Positions 54,782 through 63,971 of a stretch of DNA of 64,000 bases are shown one piece after another. The stretch is from contig CAZEIH010000013.1 of NCBI GenBank assembly GCA_964512095.1, positions 11,090-75,089 on the forward strand. The letters are read 5' to 3'. Each line of letters opens with the position of its first letter. The first letter of the stretch is position 1. Under the pieces are notes generated by a model, which saw only the letters and a program-made list of their open reading frames with translations, made no database searches and was not told the DNA's origin. The DNA is from DTU013 sp964512095. GTDB lineage: Bacteria > Bacillota > Clostridia > Acetivibrionales > DTU013. A program made the translations under genes and the position numbers.

Positions 54782-55450
54782 TTACCGACCGCCTCCTTCT
54801 GCCCTGACTTCCCTCTTAACAGCCGGAAGCACTTCGCCCTTGTATATCCATGTCTTGACTCCGATTTTTCCGTATGTCGTATTTGCTTCAGCAAAACCGT
54901 AGTCTATGTCTGCTCTTAATGTCTGCAGGGGTATGGTACCTTCGTGATAATGCTCTGACCTTGCTATTTCCGCGCCGCCGAGCCTTCCAGATACTGCTGT
55001 CTTTATACCCTTTGCTCCTAATTTCATAGCTCTTGACATTGCCTGCTTCATAGCTCTTCTGAAGGATATTCTCTTCTCTAATTGAGAAGCAATATTTTCA
55101 GCAACTAATTGAGCGTTGACCTCCGGTGTTTTTATCTCAGTAATGTTAATAAGAACGCTCTTTCCAGTTAGTCCTTCAACTTCCTTGCGCAATTCTTCTA
55201 TACCAGCACCACCCTTGCCTATTACAATACCGGGCTTAGCTGTGTGTACATTAACCTTAATCTTGTTTGCTGCTCTCTCGATCTCGATCCTTGCAACGCC
55301 TGAAATATATAATTTTTTCTTTATATATTTTCTGATTTTATTATCTTCAACAAGAAATTCGCTGAAATTTTTTGCATTAGCATACCATTTGGTATCCCAA
55401 TCCTTGATAATACCTATTCTCAATCCATGTGGATTTACCTTCTGGCCCAT
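54782..55450 (-). CDS. rpsC: 30S ribosomal protein S3
   Basis: 222 residues. MGQKVNPHGLRIGIIKDWD, KH domain with VIGKGGAGIEEL, C-terminal AEIARSEHYHEGTIPLQTLR. ATG at 55450 follows AAGGAGG. Confidence 0.98.
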   Translation of the reverse strand: MGQKVNPHGLRIGIIKDWDTKWYANAKNFSEFLVEDNKIRKYIKKKLYISGVARIEIERAANKIKVNVHTAKPGIVIGKGGAGIEELRKEVEGLTGKSVLINITEIKTPEVNAQLVAENIASQLEKRISFRRAMKQAMSRAMKLGAKGIKTAVSGRLGGAEIARSEHYHEGTIPLQTLRADIDYGFAEANTTYGKIGVKTWIYKGEVLPAVKREVRAEGGGR

Positions 55451-55501
55451 CTTCAAACCTCCTTCTTAAGGTAATTGACTGTTCAAGCCTGAACAGTGCT
55501 C

Positions 55502-55975
55502 CTATCTTTCCTTCAATACTACCGTTATATGACTGGTCCTTTTTCTTATCTTGTTAGCTCTTCCCTGTGCTCTGGGCATTATTCGCTTTAGAGTAGGTCC
55601 TTGTGTAGCATATGCTTCAGCTACATAAAGCTCATCTCTATTTAGGTCATTGTTGTTTGTTGCGTTGGCCTCAGCTGATTTCAAAAGCTTGTATATCAGT
55701 TCGGAAGCAGCCTTTTGTGTGTATCTTACGATGGCATAAGCCTCATCAATACCCTTGTTTTTGATAAGATCCAGGACAATTTTTACTTTTCTTGAAGATA
55801 TCCTTGCATAGCTTAAACGTGCCCTTCCTTCATCCTTGCCTATTCCAAGAACTTTTCTCTCTTTTTTGGCGAGCAGGGCAGGTTTTTGGTACTGTTTGCT
55901 AATCTTGTTATATCTTTCTAGTATCTGATCCTTATCCTTCAGAAGCTCTTCTTTGTTCAAAACCTTCTTTTCCAA
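55502..55975 (-). CDS. rplV: 50S ribosomal protein L22 with N-terminal extension
   Basis: 157 residues, about 45 more than usual. The core starts near residue 55 (ARLSYARISSRKVKIVLDL) and ends with RTSHITVVLKE. The extension (residues 1-50) is highly charged and helical in appearance. Its TTG start at 55975 lies eight bases after AAAGGAGG, which supports real translation of the extension. Confidence 0.95.
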   Translation of the reverse strand: MEKKVLNKEELLKDKDQILERYNKISKQYQKPALLAKKERKVLGIGKDEGRARLSYARISSRKVKIVLDLIKNKGIDEAYAIVRYTQKAASELIYKLLKSAEANATNNNDLNRDELYVAEAYATQGPTLKRIMPRAQGRANKIRKRTSHITVVLKER

Positions 55976-56104
55976 CTGGAATTCCTCCTTTCGGCAATAA
56001 GCTTGTTACTGTACACCTTGTGTTTACTTAGTTTACTGCATTATACCTTTTAGGCAGCTAGGTTCCTGAATCTCAGAGAATTCTTGCCGCTGTAGTCAAT
56101 GCCC

Positions 56105-56389
56105 TTATTTCAAGGAAGTTGACTTTTCGGTATGATGCCCGTGTCCTCTGAATGTTCTAGTGGGTGCGAATTCTCCAAGCTTATGTCCCACCATATCTTC
56201 AGTTATATATACAGGTACATGCTTTCTACCGTCATGTACTGCAATCGTGTGTCCTACCATCTGAGGGAAAATCGTTGATGCTCTGGACCAGCTCTTGAGT
56301 ACCTTCTTATCGTTAGTCTTGTTCATATCCTCAATTTTCTTCAGAAGCCTCAGGTTAACATATGGTCCCTTTTTTATTGATCTACTCAT
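56105..56389 (-). CDS. rpsS: 30S ribosomal protein S19
   Basis: 94 residues. SRSIKKGPYVNLRLLKKIED and DMVGHKLGEFAPTRTFRGH. Confidence 0.98.
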   Translation of the reverse strand: MSRSIKKGPYVNLRLLKKIEDMNKTNDKKVLKSWSRASTIFPQMVGHTIAVHDGRKHVPVYITEDMVGHKLGEFAPTRTFRGHGHHTEKSTSLK

Positions 56390-56434
56390 TAGGTGTTAGT
56401 CCTCCTTTCCTTACTTCGGATTTCCGCAGTGTAA

Positions 56435-57268
56435 TTATTTCTGATTCCTTCTTTTTACTATGAATTTATCGGATTTCTTATTCTTTTTCCTGGTCTTGTA
56501 ACCAAGTGTAGGCTTGCCCCAAGGAGTGACCGGACTTGGTCTTCCTATCGGTGACTTACCTTCACCACCACCATGAGGATGGTCTACCGGATTCATAACA
56601 ACACCGCGTACTGTAGGTCTCACACCCATCCATCTCTTTCTTCCGGCCTTGCCTATCTTGATGTTTTCATTCTCAAAATTGCTGACCTGGCCTATGGATG
56701 CCTTGCATAGAATGCTGATCATTCTAACCTCTCCCGAGGGAAGCCTTACCTGCGCATAATTGCCTTCCTTTGCCATAAGCTGAGCTGAGTTACCTGCTGA
56801 TCTGACAAGCTGTCCGCCCTTACCAGGTTTCAATTCAATGTTGTGAATCGTAGTACCCAGTGGGATATTGGTCAGTGGAAGTGCATTGCCTGGTTTGATA
56901 TCGGCATTCGGACCAGATTCTACAACATCGCCTACTTTGAGTCCGACAGGTGCCAAAATATATCTTTTTTCTCCATCTACATAGTAGAGAAGCGCAATAT
57001 TTGCAGTCCTGTTGGGATCGTATTCTATAGCGGCAACTTTAGCGTCTATGCCGTCCTTGTCTCTCTTGAAATCTATGATCCTATATTTTTGTTTAGTACC
57101 GCCACCTATGTGACGTACGGTTATCCTACCGTAAACATTTCTTCCGCCGCTTCTTTTCAAAGTCTCCACTAGGGACTTTTCAGGTTCTTTTTTTGTGATC
57201 TCCTCAAAAGTGGAAACCGTCATAAACCTTCTGGCGGGAGAAGTAGGACTATACTTTTTTACTGCCAT
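56435..57268 (-). CDS. rplB: 50S ribosomal protein L2
   Basis: 277 residues, normal length. RGVVMNPVDHPHGGGEGKSP contains the His involved in peptidyl-transferase centre structure. Confidence 0.98.
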   Translation of the reverse strand: MAVKKYSPTSPARRFMTVSTFEEITKKEPEKSLVETLKRSGGRNVYGRITVRHIGGGTKQKYRIIDFKRDKDGIDAKVAAIEYDPNRTANIALLYYVDGEKRYILAPVGLKVGDVVESGPNADIKPGNALPLTNIPLGTTIHNIELKPGKGGQLVRSAGNSAQLMAKEGNYAQVRLPSGEVRMISILCKASIGQVSNFENENIKIGKAGRKRWMGVRPTVRGVVMNPVDHPHGGGEGKSPIGRPSPVTPWGKPTLGYKTRKKNKKSDKFIVKRRNQK

Positions 57269-57341
57269 TTCTTCTCACTCCTTAATCTGAAGACGTAATA
57301 ACTCTGTGTGTATCAGGACATCGCTTTGCTAAGCTATGTCT

Positions 57342-57695
57342 TTACTGTGTCACTCCGTATTCTTCAATGCTGGTTTTATATTTCTTAGAATTAACTACTT
57401 CCTTGCCGCCCTTTGCCAAGTAAGTAACGGGCTTGGGGTCAAGGTCTATCTTAACAATAGCCTTTTTCCAGTCAGCTCTGGGGCCTATGTGGGCACCCAT
57501 TCTTTTAACTTTACCTTCATAATTTATAGTATTAACCTCAAGAACCTTTACGTTGAAAAGCTTTTCAGCAGCCTGCTTGATTTCTGTCTTTGTCGCTTTA
57601 ACATCCACCACAAAGGTATACTTTCCTGCTGCTACATCGAGGTTGCTCTTTTCAGTTATGGAAGGTCTTAAAATAATATCCTCCGGTGCTCTCAT
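57342..57695 (-). CDS. rplW: 50S ribosomal protein L23
   Basis: 117 residues. ILRPSITEKSNLDVAAGKYT is the family signature. Sits at the exit tunnel where trigger factor binds. The ATG overlaps the rplD stop by one base. Confidence 0.98.
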   Translation of the reverse strand: MRAPEDIILRPSITEKSNLDVAAGKYTFVVDVKATKTEIKQAAEKLFNVKVLEVNTINYEGKVKRMGAHIGPRADWKKAIVKIDLDPKPVTYLAKGGKEVVNSKKYKTSIEEYGVTQ

Positions 57696-58318
57696 TACAC
57701 ATACACCTCCTCGACTTTTTCAACTGCATCCTTTGTTATTATGAATTTATCATATTTAAGGATGTCAAAAACATTGATAGTATTAACAAATGCTGTCTTT
57801 ACACCTGGTATGTTCCTTGCGGATTTCTCAACAGCCTCGTTCTTTCCGTTAATTACCATCAGTACACTTGTGTCCACCTTTAATGCGCTGAGTAGATTTA
57901 CCATCTGCTTAGTCTTAATTGCATCAAAGTCTAGCTGATCAAGAACTAGTAGTTCGTTTTCATTAACCTTTGATGTAAGTGCAGACTTAAGAGCTAGTCT
58001 CTTGAGCTTCTTAGGCAATGTATATGAATAGCTTCTCGGCTTAGGTCCCAGTACTATACCGCCCTTAATCCACTGTGCCGAACGAGTACTCCCATGTCTT
58101 GCTCTTCCTGTGCCCTTTTGTCTCCAAGGCCTTGCTCCACCACCGCTAACCTCACTCTTTGTCTTGGTGGACTGTGTTCCTTGCCTTCTGTTTGCTAATT
58201 GGTTCTGCACAGCAAGATGCATTGCATTTTCATTGACATCTATACCGAAAATATCATCATTTAGTTCAATCTGTCCAACTGTATCGCCTTTCATGTTGTA
58301 TAAATCAACCTTTGGCAT
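57695..58318 (-). CDS. rplD: 50S ribosomal protein L4
   Basis: 207 residues. RQGTQSTKTKSEVSGGGARP then WRQKGTGRARHGS is the loop lining the exit tunnel. Confidence 0.98.
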   Translation of the reverse strand: MPKVDLYNMKGDTVGQIELNDDIFGIDVNENAMHLAVQNQLANRRQGTQSTKTKSEVSGGGARPWRQKGTGRARHGSTRSAQWIKGGIVLGPKPRSYSYTLPKKLKRLALKSALTSKVNENELLVLDQLDFDAIKTKQMVNLLSALKVDTSVLMVINGKNEAVEKSARNIPGVKTAFVNTINVFDILKYDKFIITKDAVEKVEEVYV

Positions 58319-58342
58319 AATCGCTTCCTCCTCCCATCTGTA

Positions 58343-58981
58343 TTACTTTGCGGATTTAACAGCTTCCTTGATTGTGACAAAAGCACCTCTTGGTCCCGGA
58401 ACAGCGCCTTTGACCAACAATAGGTTCCTTTCCTCGTCAACTCTCACTACATTGAGATTTTGGACTGTTATTTTTTCTAACCCCATGTGACCAGGTTGTT
58501 TCTTTCCCTTGAAAACTTTTCCCGGACTTGAGCCTGCGCCCATGGATCCAACTCTCCTGTGATACTTAGAACCGTGCGTCTCAGGTCCCCTAGCAGTACC
58601 ATGCCTTCTTATGACACCCTGGAAGCCCTTACCTTTTGAAATGCCACTTACATCTATTTTGTCACCGCTTTCAAACATATCGGTGACATTGATTTCTTGT
58701 CCGACTTCGTATTTGCTGACGTCATCGGTTCTGAATTCTTTAAGATGCCTTCTAGCCGTTACCTTTGCCTTTGTGAACAAACCCTTCTCAGGCTTGTTGA
58801 GTTTTTTCTCCGAAATATCCTCAAATCCAAGTTTTAACGCGGTATAGCCATCGTTTTCATCAGTTTTCTTCTGAACAACAGCGCAAGGTCCTGCCTGTAT
58901 AACAGTAACAGGGATAACAACACCGTTATCGTCAAATATTTGAGTCATTCCTAATTTCTTTCCAAGAATAAACTTGTTCAT
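58343..58981 (-). CDS. rplC: 50S ribosomal protein L3
   Basis: 212 residues. ILGKKLGMTQIFDDNGVVIP and GFQGVIRRHG, ARGPETHGSKYHRRVGSMG. Confidence 0.98.
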   Translation of the reverse strand: MNKFILGKKLGMTQIFDDNGVVIPVTVIQAGPCAVVQKKTDENDGYTALKLGFEDISEKKLNKPEKGLFTKAKVTARRHLKEFRTDDVSKYEVGQEINVTDMFESGDKIDVSGISKGKGFQGVIRRHGTARGPETHGSKYHRRVGSMGAGSSPGKVFKGKKQPGHMGLEKITVQNLNVVRVDEERNLLLVKGAVPGPRGAFVTIKEAVKSAK

Positions 58982-59046
58982 CCTTTACCTCCTATTATCA
59001 TTGGTTCATGATCCCTCATGAACATGATTGCACTAGTGTGCAAATC

Positions 59047-59358
59047 CTAAAGCTTAATCTCTATATCGACTCCTGCTGGTAAATCAAGTCTCATAAGAGC
59101 ATCAACTGTCTTTGGTGTCGGCATCAGTATATCTATAAGCCTCTTGTGAGTTCTCATTTCAAACTGCTCCCGAGAATCCTTATACTTATGTGGAGCTCTG
59201 AGTATAGTCATAATCTCCTTGTGCGTCGGTAGAGGAACTGGCCCTGAAACCTGTGCACCGGTTCTCTTTGCAGTATCGACGATTTTTTCGGCTGACTGAT
59301 CAAGTACCTGATGATCAAACGCTTTCAGCCTGATTCTGATTTTTTGGTTGTTTGCCAT
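59047..59358 (-). CDS. rpsJ: 30S ribosomal protein S10
   Basis: 103 residues. KIRIRLKAFDHQVLDQSAEK and SGPVPLPTHKEIMTILRAPH. First gene of the S10 cluster in this window; tuf, fusA, rpsG and rpsL are not upstream of it here. Confidence 0.98.
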   Translation of the reverse strand: MANNQKIRIRLKAFDHQVLDQSAEKIVDTAKRTGAQVSGPVPLPTHKEIMTILRAPHKYKDSREQFEMRTHKRLIDILMPTPKTVDALMRLDLPAGVDIEIKL

Positions 59359-59754
59359 ACAATAACCTCCTTAATTATGTTCAGGGATACAACTTCTCCG
59401 ATCAGCGGCATTGGTCCAAATACTGAATTACCGCCGTTCTTCGGTTCACTGTCCCCTTTGACTGTTACGTACAACAAGCATTTTATTCTGTACACTATGC
59501 CGGGTGTTTCCTGTTTTACTATTTTAAAACCCAGGCTGCTTACAAGACCGTCTAGTCTGTAAAACCTGGGCTGTACTTCACAAACAGACACACTACTATG
59601 TGCTCTCGCAAAATGTACAGTGACTTGTCGCCCGGTTTCTTGAATCGGACATTCTCCGTGAAAGTTACCTATTTCTAAGAATAGCAATCTCCCACATCAT
59701 CGTATGTCATGTCACAGCAAGAGTAATTTTACTACAACCAAAGCAACAATGCAA
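59359..59754 (-). promoter_or_regulatory. rpsJ promoter and long leader
   Basis: On the minus strand TTGCAT (59754-59749), 17 bases, then TAAAAT (59731-59726) form a good promoter, giving a leader of about 360 bases before rpsJ. The leader contains a terminator-like hairpin (59530-59570). No gene is supported; one long open frame here shows no ribosome binding site or recognisable product. A second promoter lies further upstream. Confidence 0.6.
59530..59570 (-). terminator. attenuator-like hairpin in the rpsJ leader
   Basis: CCCAGG ... CCTGGG encloses TTACA/TGTAA and GAC/GTC pairs, and is followed on the minus strand by TTTTAAAAT. Its place about 170 bases before rpsJ suggests transcription attenuation of the S10 cluster. 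Confidence 0.6.
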
Positions 59755-59773
59755 GTACTTTTTGAAACTTTTC

Positions 59774-59802
59774 TAATAAAAGTCACGCATTTTTTGTGTC
59801 AA
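59774..59802 (-). promoter_or_regulatory. second promoter upstream of rpsJ
   Basis: TTGACA (59802-59797), 17-base spacer, TTATTA (59779-59774). The -35 hexamer is perfect, the -10 hexamer is weaker. Confidence 0.45.
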
Positions 59803-59859
59803 TTTATTCTGAGTCCAAATATTTGATCATTCTAATCTCTTAGCAGAGCGAGGCTTGCC

Positions 59860-60216
59860 CTATTCTCTAATCCTATTTGATCTTCTAGATTGGTCTTCGG
59901 TATACTGCTCAGCTTCCTGTACGCTTTGCTGTGCAAGCCTTTCTCCTCCGTATTGTACAGGTATATGCGAGTTGTACTGGACAGGTTCATCTGTACTGTC
60001 TACACCGTCGGCCAGTTTTTCCTCCTGCCTCATCAGTTTCTCAAGCTCCAGTTGATTTTTAGCTCTAACCTCTTCAGCTTTTACTAGTGCATCTGCTCTA
60101 ATCTGCTCTATCGTTAGCTTAGTCTTAGATATTGTGCTAGACAAAATGGTTGTTACAGCAATTATCAAACCAACACCGATTGCAAATATGGGGATTAAGT
60201 TTGAATCAATAAACAT
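59860..60216 (-). CDS. small membrane protein with charged helical tail, unknown
   Basis: 118 residues. One membrane helix (residues about 8-28) is followed by about 45 charged residues, probably a coiled coil (IEQIRADALVKAEEVRAKNQ and on), and a Gln/Ser/Glu-rich tail. No family recognised. Start ATG 60216 follows GAGGTGG with a short spacer. It is in the gap between the ddh and rpsJ genes, with its own terminator unclear. Confidence 0.6.
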   Translation of the reverse strand: MFIDSNLIPIFAIGVGLIIAVTTILSSTISKTKLTIEQIRADALVKAEEVRAKNQLELEKLMRQEEKLADGVDSTDEPVQYNSHIPVQYGGERLAQQSVQEAEQYTEDQSRRSNRIRE

Positions 60217-60487
60217 GTGCCACCTCACAAAACAATATTTCATACACTATAATACTTGAAGTAAACGTCAAGGTCTGATTTAGTCCATACACTCCACACA
60301 ATAATACAATTCACATTGTACACGCATGTTCTTGCGTGCTTCAGATCGTTTTCCCATGCATATTCTATCATTATGTTTGTTTTTCTCATTGAATACTGTC
60401 CAATAATCGACTTCACATGGTAAAGTTTCTTTCAGAAACCTGGCTTTCATCTCCCCATTAATATGCGGAGGATTTCCACCCGCTGTC

Positions 60488-61465
60488 CTAAAGTAATTCT
60501 TTTCTCAACTCATGAACTGTTTTAGGGGAAAAATAGCTCAGTGGGATATCCAGCACAGTATACGCACCGATCTTTCCTTCGTTAGCAAGTCTATAAGTTG
60601 CTCTTGCACAAGCCACAAGCACGCTTGCTGTAAACTCGGGGTTACTGCCAAGCTCCAAGCCAAACTCAATCTTTTGCATAGTACCTTCTCCTGTTTTCCC
60701 AGTTCTGATGACGAGGCCACCATGGGGCATACCACTATGGTTTTTCCTCAACTCTTCCTCAGTAATGAAGTTGACTGTGGTGTTGTAATCGGAAAAATAG
60801 CCCGGTATGTTCTTAATGCTTTCAGTTATTTTATCCTTGTCCGCTCCAGGTTCGGCAACTACATAGCATACTCTCTCATGTTTTTCACTTGTAGTCAACT
60901 CCGGATTCTGGCCAGATCGTACCCTTTCAAGTGCACCCTTGATAGGAACAGTGTATTGTATGCCATTTTTGACGCAAGGAACCCTTCTGAGGGCAACAGA
61001 ATGTCCCTGACTCACACCTTTTCCCCAGAAGGAATAATCCTTGCCCTCCGGCAGCACCGCTCCGGTAAGCATCCTCATCATAGAAAACAGACCCGGATCC
61101 CATCCTGCAGATATGAGAGCGATGGTTCCTGCCTTCTTTGCAACTTCATCCAGCTTACTATAGTACTCAGGGATTTTTGAATGATTATCAAAGCTGTCCA
61201 CTGTACTAAACATTGTAGCTATTTGAGGTGCCTGCTCCGGTAAATCAGATGCTGACCCTCCACAAAGTATCATTACATCAATTGTATCCTTGTATTTTTC
61301 TATTTGGGAAATATGTAACATTTTTACGTTTGCTCCAACATCGCTTACCTCCCTGCGGGTGAAAACGGCCTCAAGCTGAAAATCAGGATTTTGCTTCAAC
61401 GCCATTTCCACGCCTCTTCCAAGATTACCATAACCAACAATACCCACCTTTATTTTTCTGCTCAT
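60488..61465 (-). CDS. ddh: meso-diaminopimelate dehydrogenase
   Basis: 325 residues. NADPH-binding N-terminus IKVGIVGYGNLGRGVE, then LCGGSASDLPEQAPQ and DSFDNHSKIPEYY, and the diaminopimelate-binding middle (ISAGWDPGLFSMMRML). It makes meso-diaminopimelate in one step from tetrahydrodipicolinate with ammonia, for lysine and peptidoglycan. Confidence 0.95.
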   Translation of the reverse strand: MSRKIKVGIVGYGNLGRGVEMALKQNPDFQLEAVFTRREVSDVGANVKMLHISQIEKYKDTIDVMILCGGSASDLPEQAPQIATMFSTVDSFDNHSKIPEYYSKLDEVAKKAGTIALISAGWDPGLFSMMRMLTGAVLPEGKDYSFWGKGVSQGHSVALRRVPCVKNGIQYTVPIKGALERVRSGQNPELTTSEKHERVCYVVAEPGADKDKITESIKNIPGYFSDYNTTVNFITEEELRKNHSGMPHGGLVIRTGKTGEGTMQKIEFGLELGSNPEFTASVLVACARATYRLANEGKIGAYTVLDIPLSYFSPKTVHELRKELL

Positions 61466-61506
61466 AATGCTTATCTCCTTTTCTCTTATTTTTAGGTCCT
61501 TTTAGG

Positions 61507-61709
61507 GGACGTTTCTCTCCTCACACATTTACAGAACTGTCCCCCTCGACTGAAGAACTGTCCCCTTGTTACGCATTTACAGAACCGTCCCCCTCGACTG
61601 AAGAACTGTCCCCTTGTTACACATTTACAGAACTGTCCCCCCCGACAGAAGAACTGTCCCCTTGTTACACATTTACAGAACCGTCCCCCTCGACTGAAGA
61701 ACTGTCCCC
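61507..61709 (-). repeat. array D, 48-bp compound repeat with eight inverted GGGGAC cores
   Basis: Four units of about 48 bp, each with two AGAACYGTCCCC cores (the complement of the core in arrays A-C), separated alternately by CTCGACTGA and TTGTTACACATTTAC. A single divergent core on the other strand (GGGGACGTTTCTCTC at 61507-61521) stands at the left edge. It fills the ddh-GH3 gap. Confidence 0.94.
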
Positions 61710-61721
61710 ATAACTAATCAA

Positions 61722-63794
61722 CTAATCTATAACTACGGTTCCCATTATCAAGTCTTCATTGCTGGAACTCGTTCCAATATAGACTTCATATTCCATATGC
61801 TCAAGCTCCATACTTTCTGTTTCATCATTATAGTAGCAAAGCTTATCAACAGGGCAGCTGATAGATACATCCTTTTCTTCACCGGGCAACAACTCTACTC
61901 TTGTAAAACCTCTTAGAAGCTTAACTGGCCTATTCAACGATGAGTTTTTGAAACCGACATAGAGCTGTATAACCTCAGTTCCCTCGCGTTTTCCCATGTT
62001 TTTTACTTTACAAGCTCCAGTCAGTTTTTCACCATCGACACTGAATGCTACGGCAGACAGTTTAAAGTTTGTATAACTAAGACCAAAGCCATAAGGAAGC
62101 AACGGCTTGACGCCTTCCTTATCCAGCTTGGTATAACCATGGTAGTAGTTATAATACTGGTACGTGGTTTCCCAATTTACTGAAGGAAGATCGCTCTCCT
62201 TATAGGGAAGTACATAGGGAAGCTTGCCGCTTGGATTAACTTTTCCATACATTATTTCTCCAAGTGCTCTCCCACCTTCCATTCCCGGGTAGTATGCCAT
62301 AAGTATGGAGCTTACACAGTCCTTCCACTCTGTTATCATGATCATATTTCCACCGATAAGAATTGTCGCAGAGTTTATGTTGACAGGGCCAACCGCCTTA
62401 ATCAAGTCTATCTCATTCTGATGGAGTCCCAGAGAAAACTTCCTGTCTCCACCCATGGAACCTGTATAGCCTTCCGCCTCATCCGAAGATACAAACTCAC
62501 CTTCATCTCTATGATCGTAGCCAACCACAAATACGACAAAGTCCGCCTCCGCTGCTAATTGTTTCGCCTTTTCAATATCAGTACCCTTATCATAGGTGAC
62601 GTTTATATTAGGTGCCGACATTTGAATCCCTTGCAATGGAGATATTACATATGGCGGACGAACCCAACTGGATCCATGGTCACCGATTGGTTCCAATTCA
62701 GCTAATGTACCAAGCACAAGCAGATTTTTTATCTTTTTGCTGTTAATTGGCAGGATATTGTTCTGATTTTTTAGAAGAGTAATACCTTTTCTTGCGCTTT
62801 CTAGAGCTAGCTGAATATGCTCATCACATGCCAATATAGAAGCTTCTGATGCGATCTTTTGCTGCGATGTAAATGCAAGCAGTGTGCGGATAATTCTAAG
62901 CGTGGCGTTATCGATTTTTTCTTCAGAAACCTTTTTATCCTTTACAGCCTGGAGAAGCTTATCGCCAAAATATAGTGTATGAGCCATTTCAATATCCTGC
63001 CCACCGTTAGCCGCCTCTACGGTATCCTTTATTCCCCAGTAAAAGTCGCTCATTACAAAGCCATCAAAGTCCCATTCTCCTTTGAGAACGTCATTCAATA
63101 AATAGTCATGATGTCCGCAATGAGTACCCTTATACAGGTTATAAGAACTCATTACACTGGCCGCACCTGCATCTATGCAATCCTTAAAGTGAGGAAGGTA
63201 AACCTCACGCTCTGTCCTTATGTCACAATCTACACTTACTCTAAATCTGGAGTTTTCCATTTGATTAAATGCGTAATGCTTAATACAAGCAATAACGTCC
63301 TCTCCCTGGACACCACGCACCAGTGCAGAGCCCATCTGACCAAGATGGAAGGATTCCTCGCCATATGTCTCCTGACTCCGACCCCAACCTGGATTATACG
63401 GGAGGTTGATACAAACTCCTCCGAAAAGATTTCCGCCAAAGGCTTTGATTTCTTTTCCTATTGCATTACCTATTCTTTCCTCTAGATCAGTATCATAGCT
63501 GGCACCTCTTAGCATTGAGACAGGGAAGCATGTGGTCTTACCGTTACCGCATACAACTCCCCTTGGTCCGTCACAGAACAGCATTGGCGGTATTCCCGCA
63601 CCCTCATTTCCCCCTGCGGCATATGGTATATAATTGTAGTGCTTATTTTCAGGATCCTCTTTAGTATCCTCAACCTCCTGCTGTAGGCTCATGGTGCCAC
63701 TCATTAATGCAACCTTTTCTACTAGAGAAAGTTTGCTGAGTATTGCTTTCGCTTCTTCAGTAAAGCTTAATCGGAACTCCTTATTGTATTTCAT
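61722..63794 (-). CDS. glycoside hydrolase family 3 (beta-glucosidase-like), cytoplasmic
   Basis: 690 residues without a signal peptide. The GH3 N-terminal barrel holds the nucleophile Asp in GFVMSDFYWG and the substrate residues KHYAFNQMEN. The alpha/beta sandwich domain follows (GGNMIMITEWKD, YYPGMEGGRALGEI), then a fibronectin-III-like domain at the C-terminus. It would hydrolyse imported beta-linked oligosaccharides. The start is ATG 63794 after GGAGG. Confidence 0.92.
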   Translation of the reverse strand: MKYNKEFRLSFTEEAKAILSKLSLVEKVALMSGTMSLQQEVEDTKEDPENKHYNYIPYAAGGNEGAGIPPMLFCDGPRGVVCGNGKTTCFPVSMLRGASYDTDLEERIGNAIGKEIKAFGGNLFGGVCINLPYNPGWGRSQETYGEESFHLGQMGSALVRGVQGEDVIACIKHYAFNQMENSRFRVSVDCDIRTEREVYLPHFKDCIDAGAASVMSSYNLYKGTHCGHHDYLLNDVLKGEWDFDGFVMSDFYWGIKDTVEAANGGQDIEMAHTLYFGDKLLQAVKDKKVSEEKIDNATLRIIRTLLAFTSQQKIASEASILACDEHIQLALESARKGITLLKNQNNILPINSKKIKNLLVLGTLAELEPIGDHGSSWVRPPYVISPLQGIQMSAPNINVTYDKGTDIEKAKQLAAEADFVVFVVGYDHRDEGEFVSSDEAEGYTGSMGGDRKFSLGLHQNEIDLIKAVGPVNINSATILIGGNMIMITEWKDCVSSILMAYYPGMEGGRALGEIMYGKVNPSGKLPYVLPYKESDLPSVNWETTYQYYNYYHGYTKLDKEGVKPLLPYGFGLSYTNFKLSAVAFSVDGEKLTGACKVKNMGKREGTEVIQLYVGFKNSSLNRPVKLLRGFTRVELLPGEEKDVSISCPVDKLCYYNDETESMELEHMEYEVYIGTSSSNEDLIMGTVVID

Positions 63795-63934
63795 ATCATG
63801 AAGCCTCCAATATATAAATAATGTTATTCGAGTATGAGTACATAAACTATTATATACCACTCAGTATCAATATAAATACTAAGTTTACTCTTATTTGTCC
63901 CAAAGTTGTAATAGATATTACTTGATGGCAAAAC

Positions 63935-63963
63935 AAAACCCTGTGTTATACACACAGGGTTTT
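63935..63963 (-). terminator. terminator of the rRNA operon
   Basis: AAAACCCTGTGT / ACACAGGGTTTT, 12-bp perfect stem with a 5-base loop, nine bases past the 5S rRNA end, with T-run on the minus strand. Confidence 0.88.
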
Positions 63964-63971
63964 GATAAAAA

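Noticed and set aside
59325..59687. Possible 120-codon gene in the rpsJ leader
   Set aside because: It spans the attenuator hairpin, overlaps the rpsJ start, and has no ribosome binding site or recognisable sequence.
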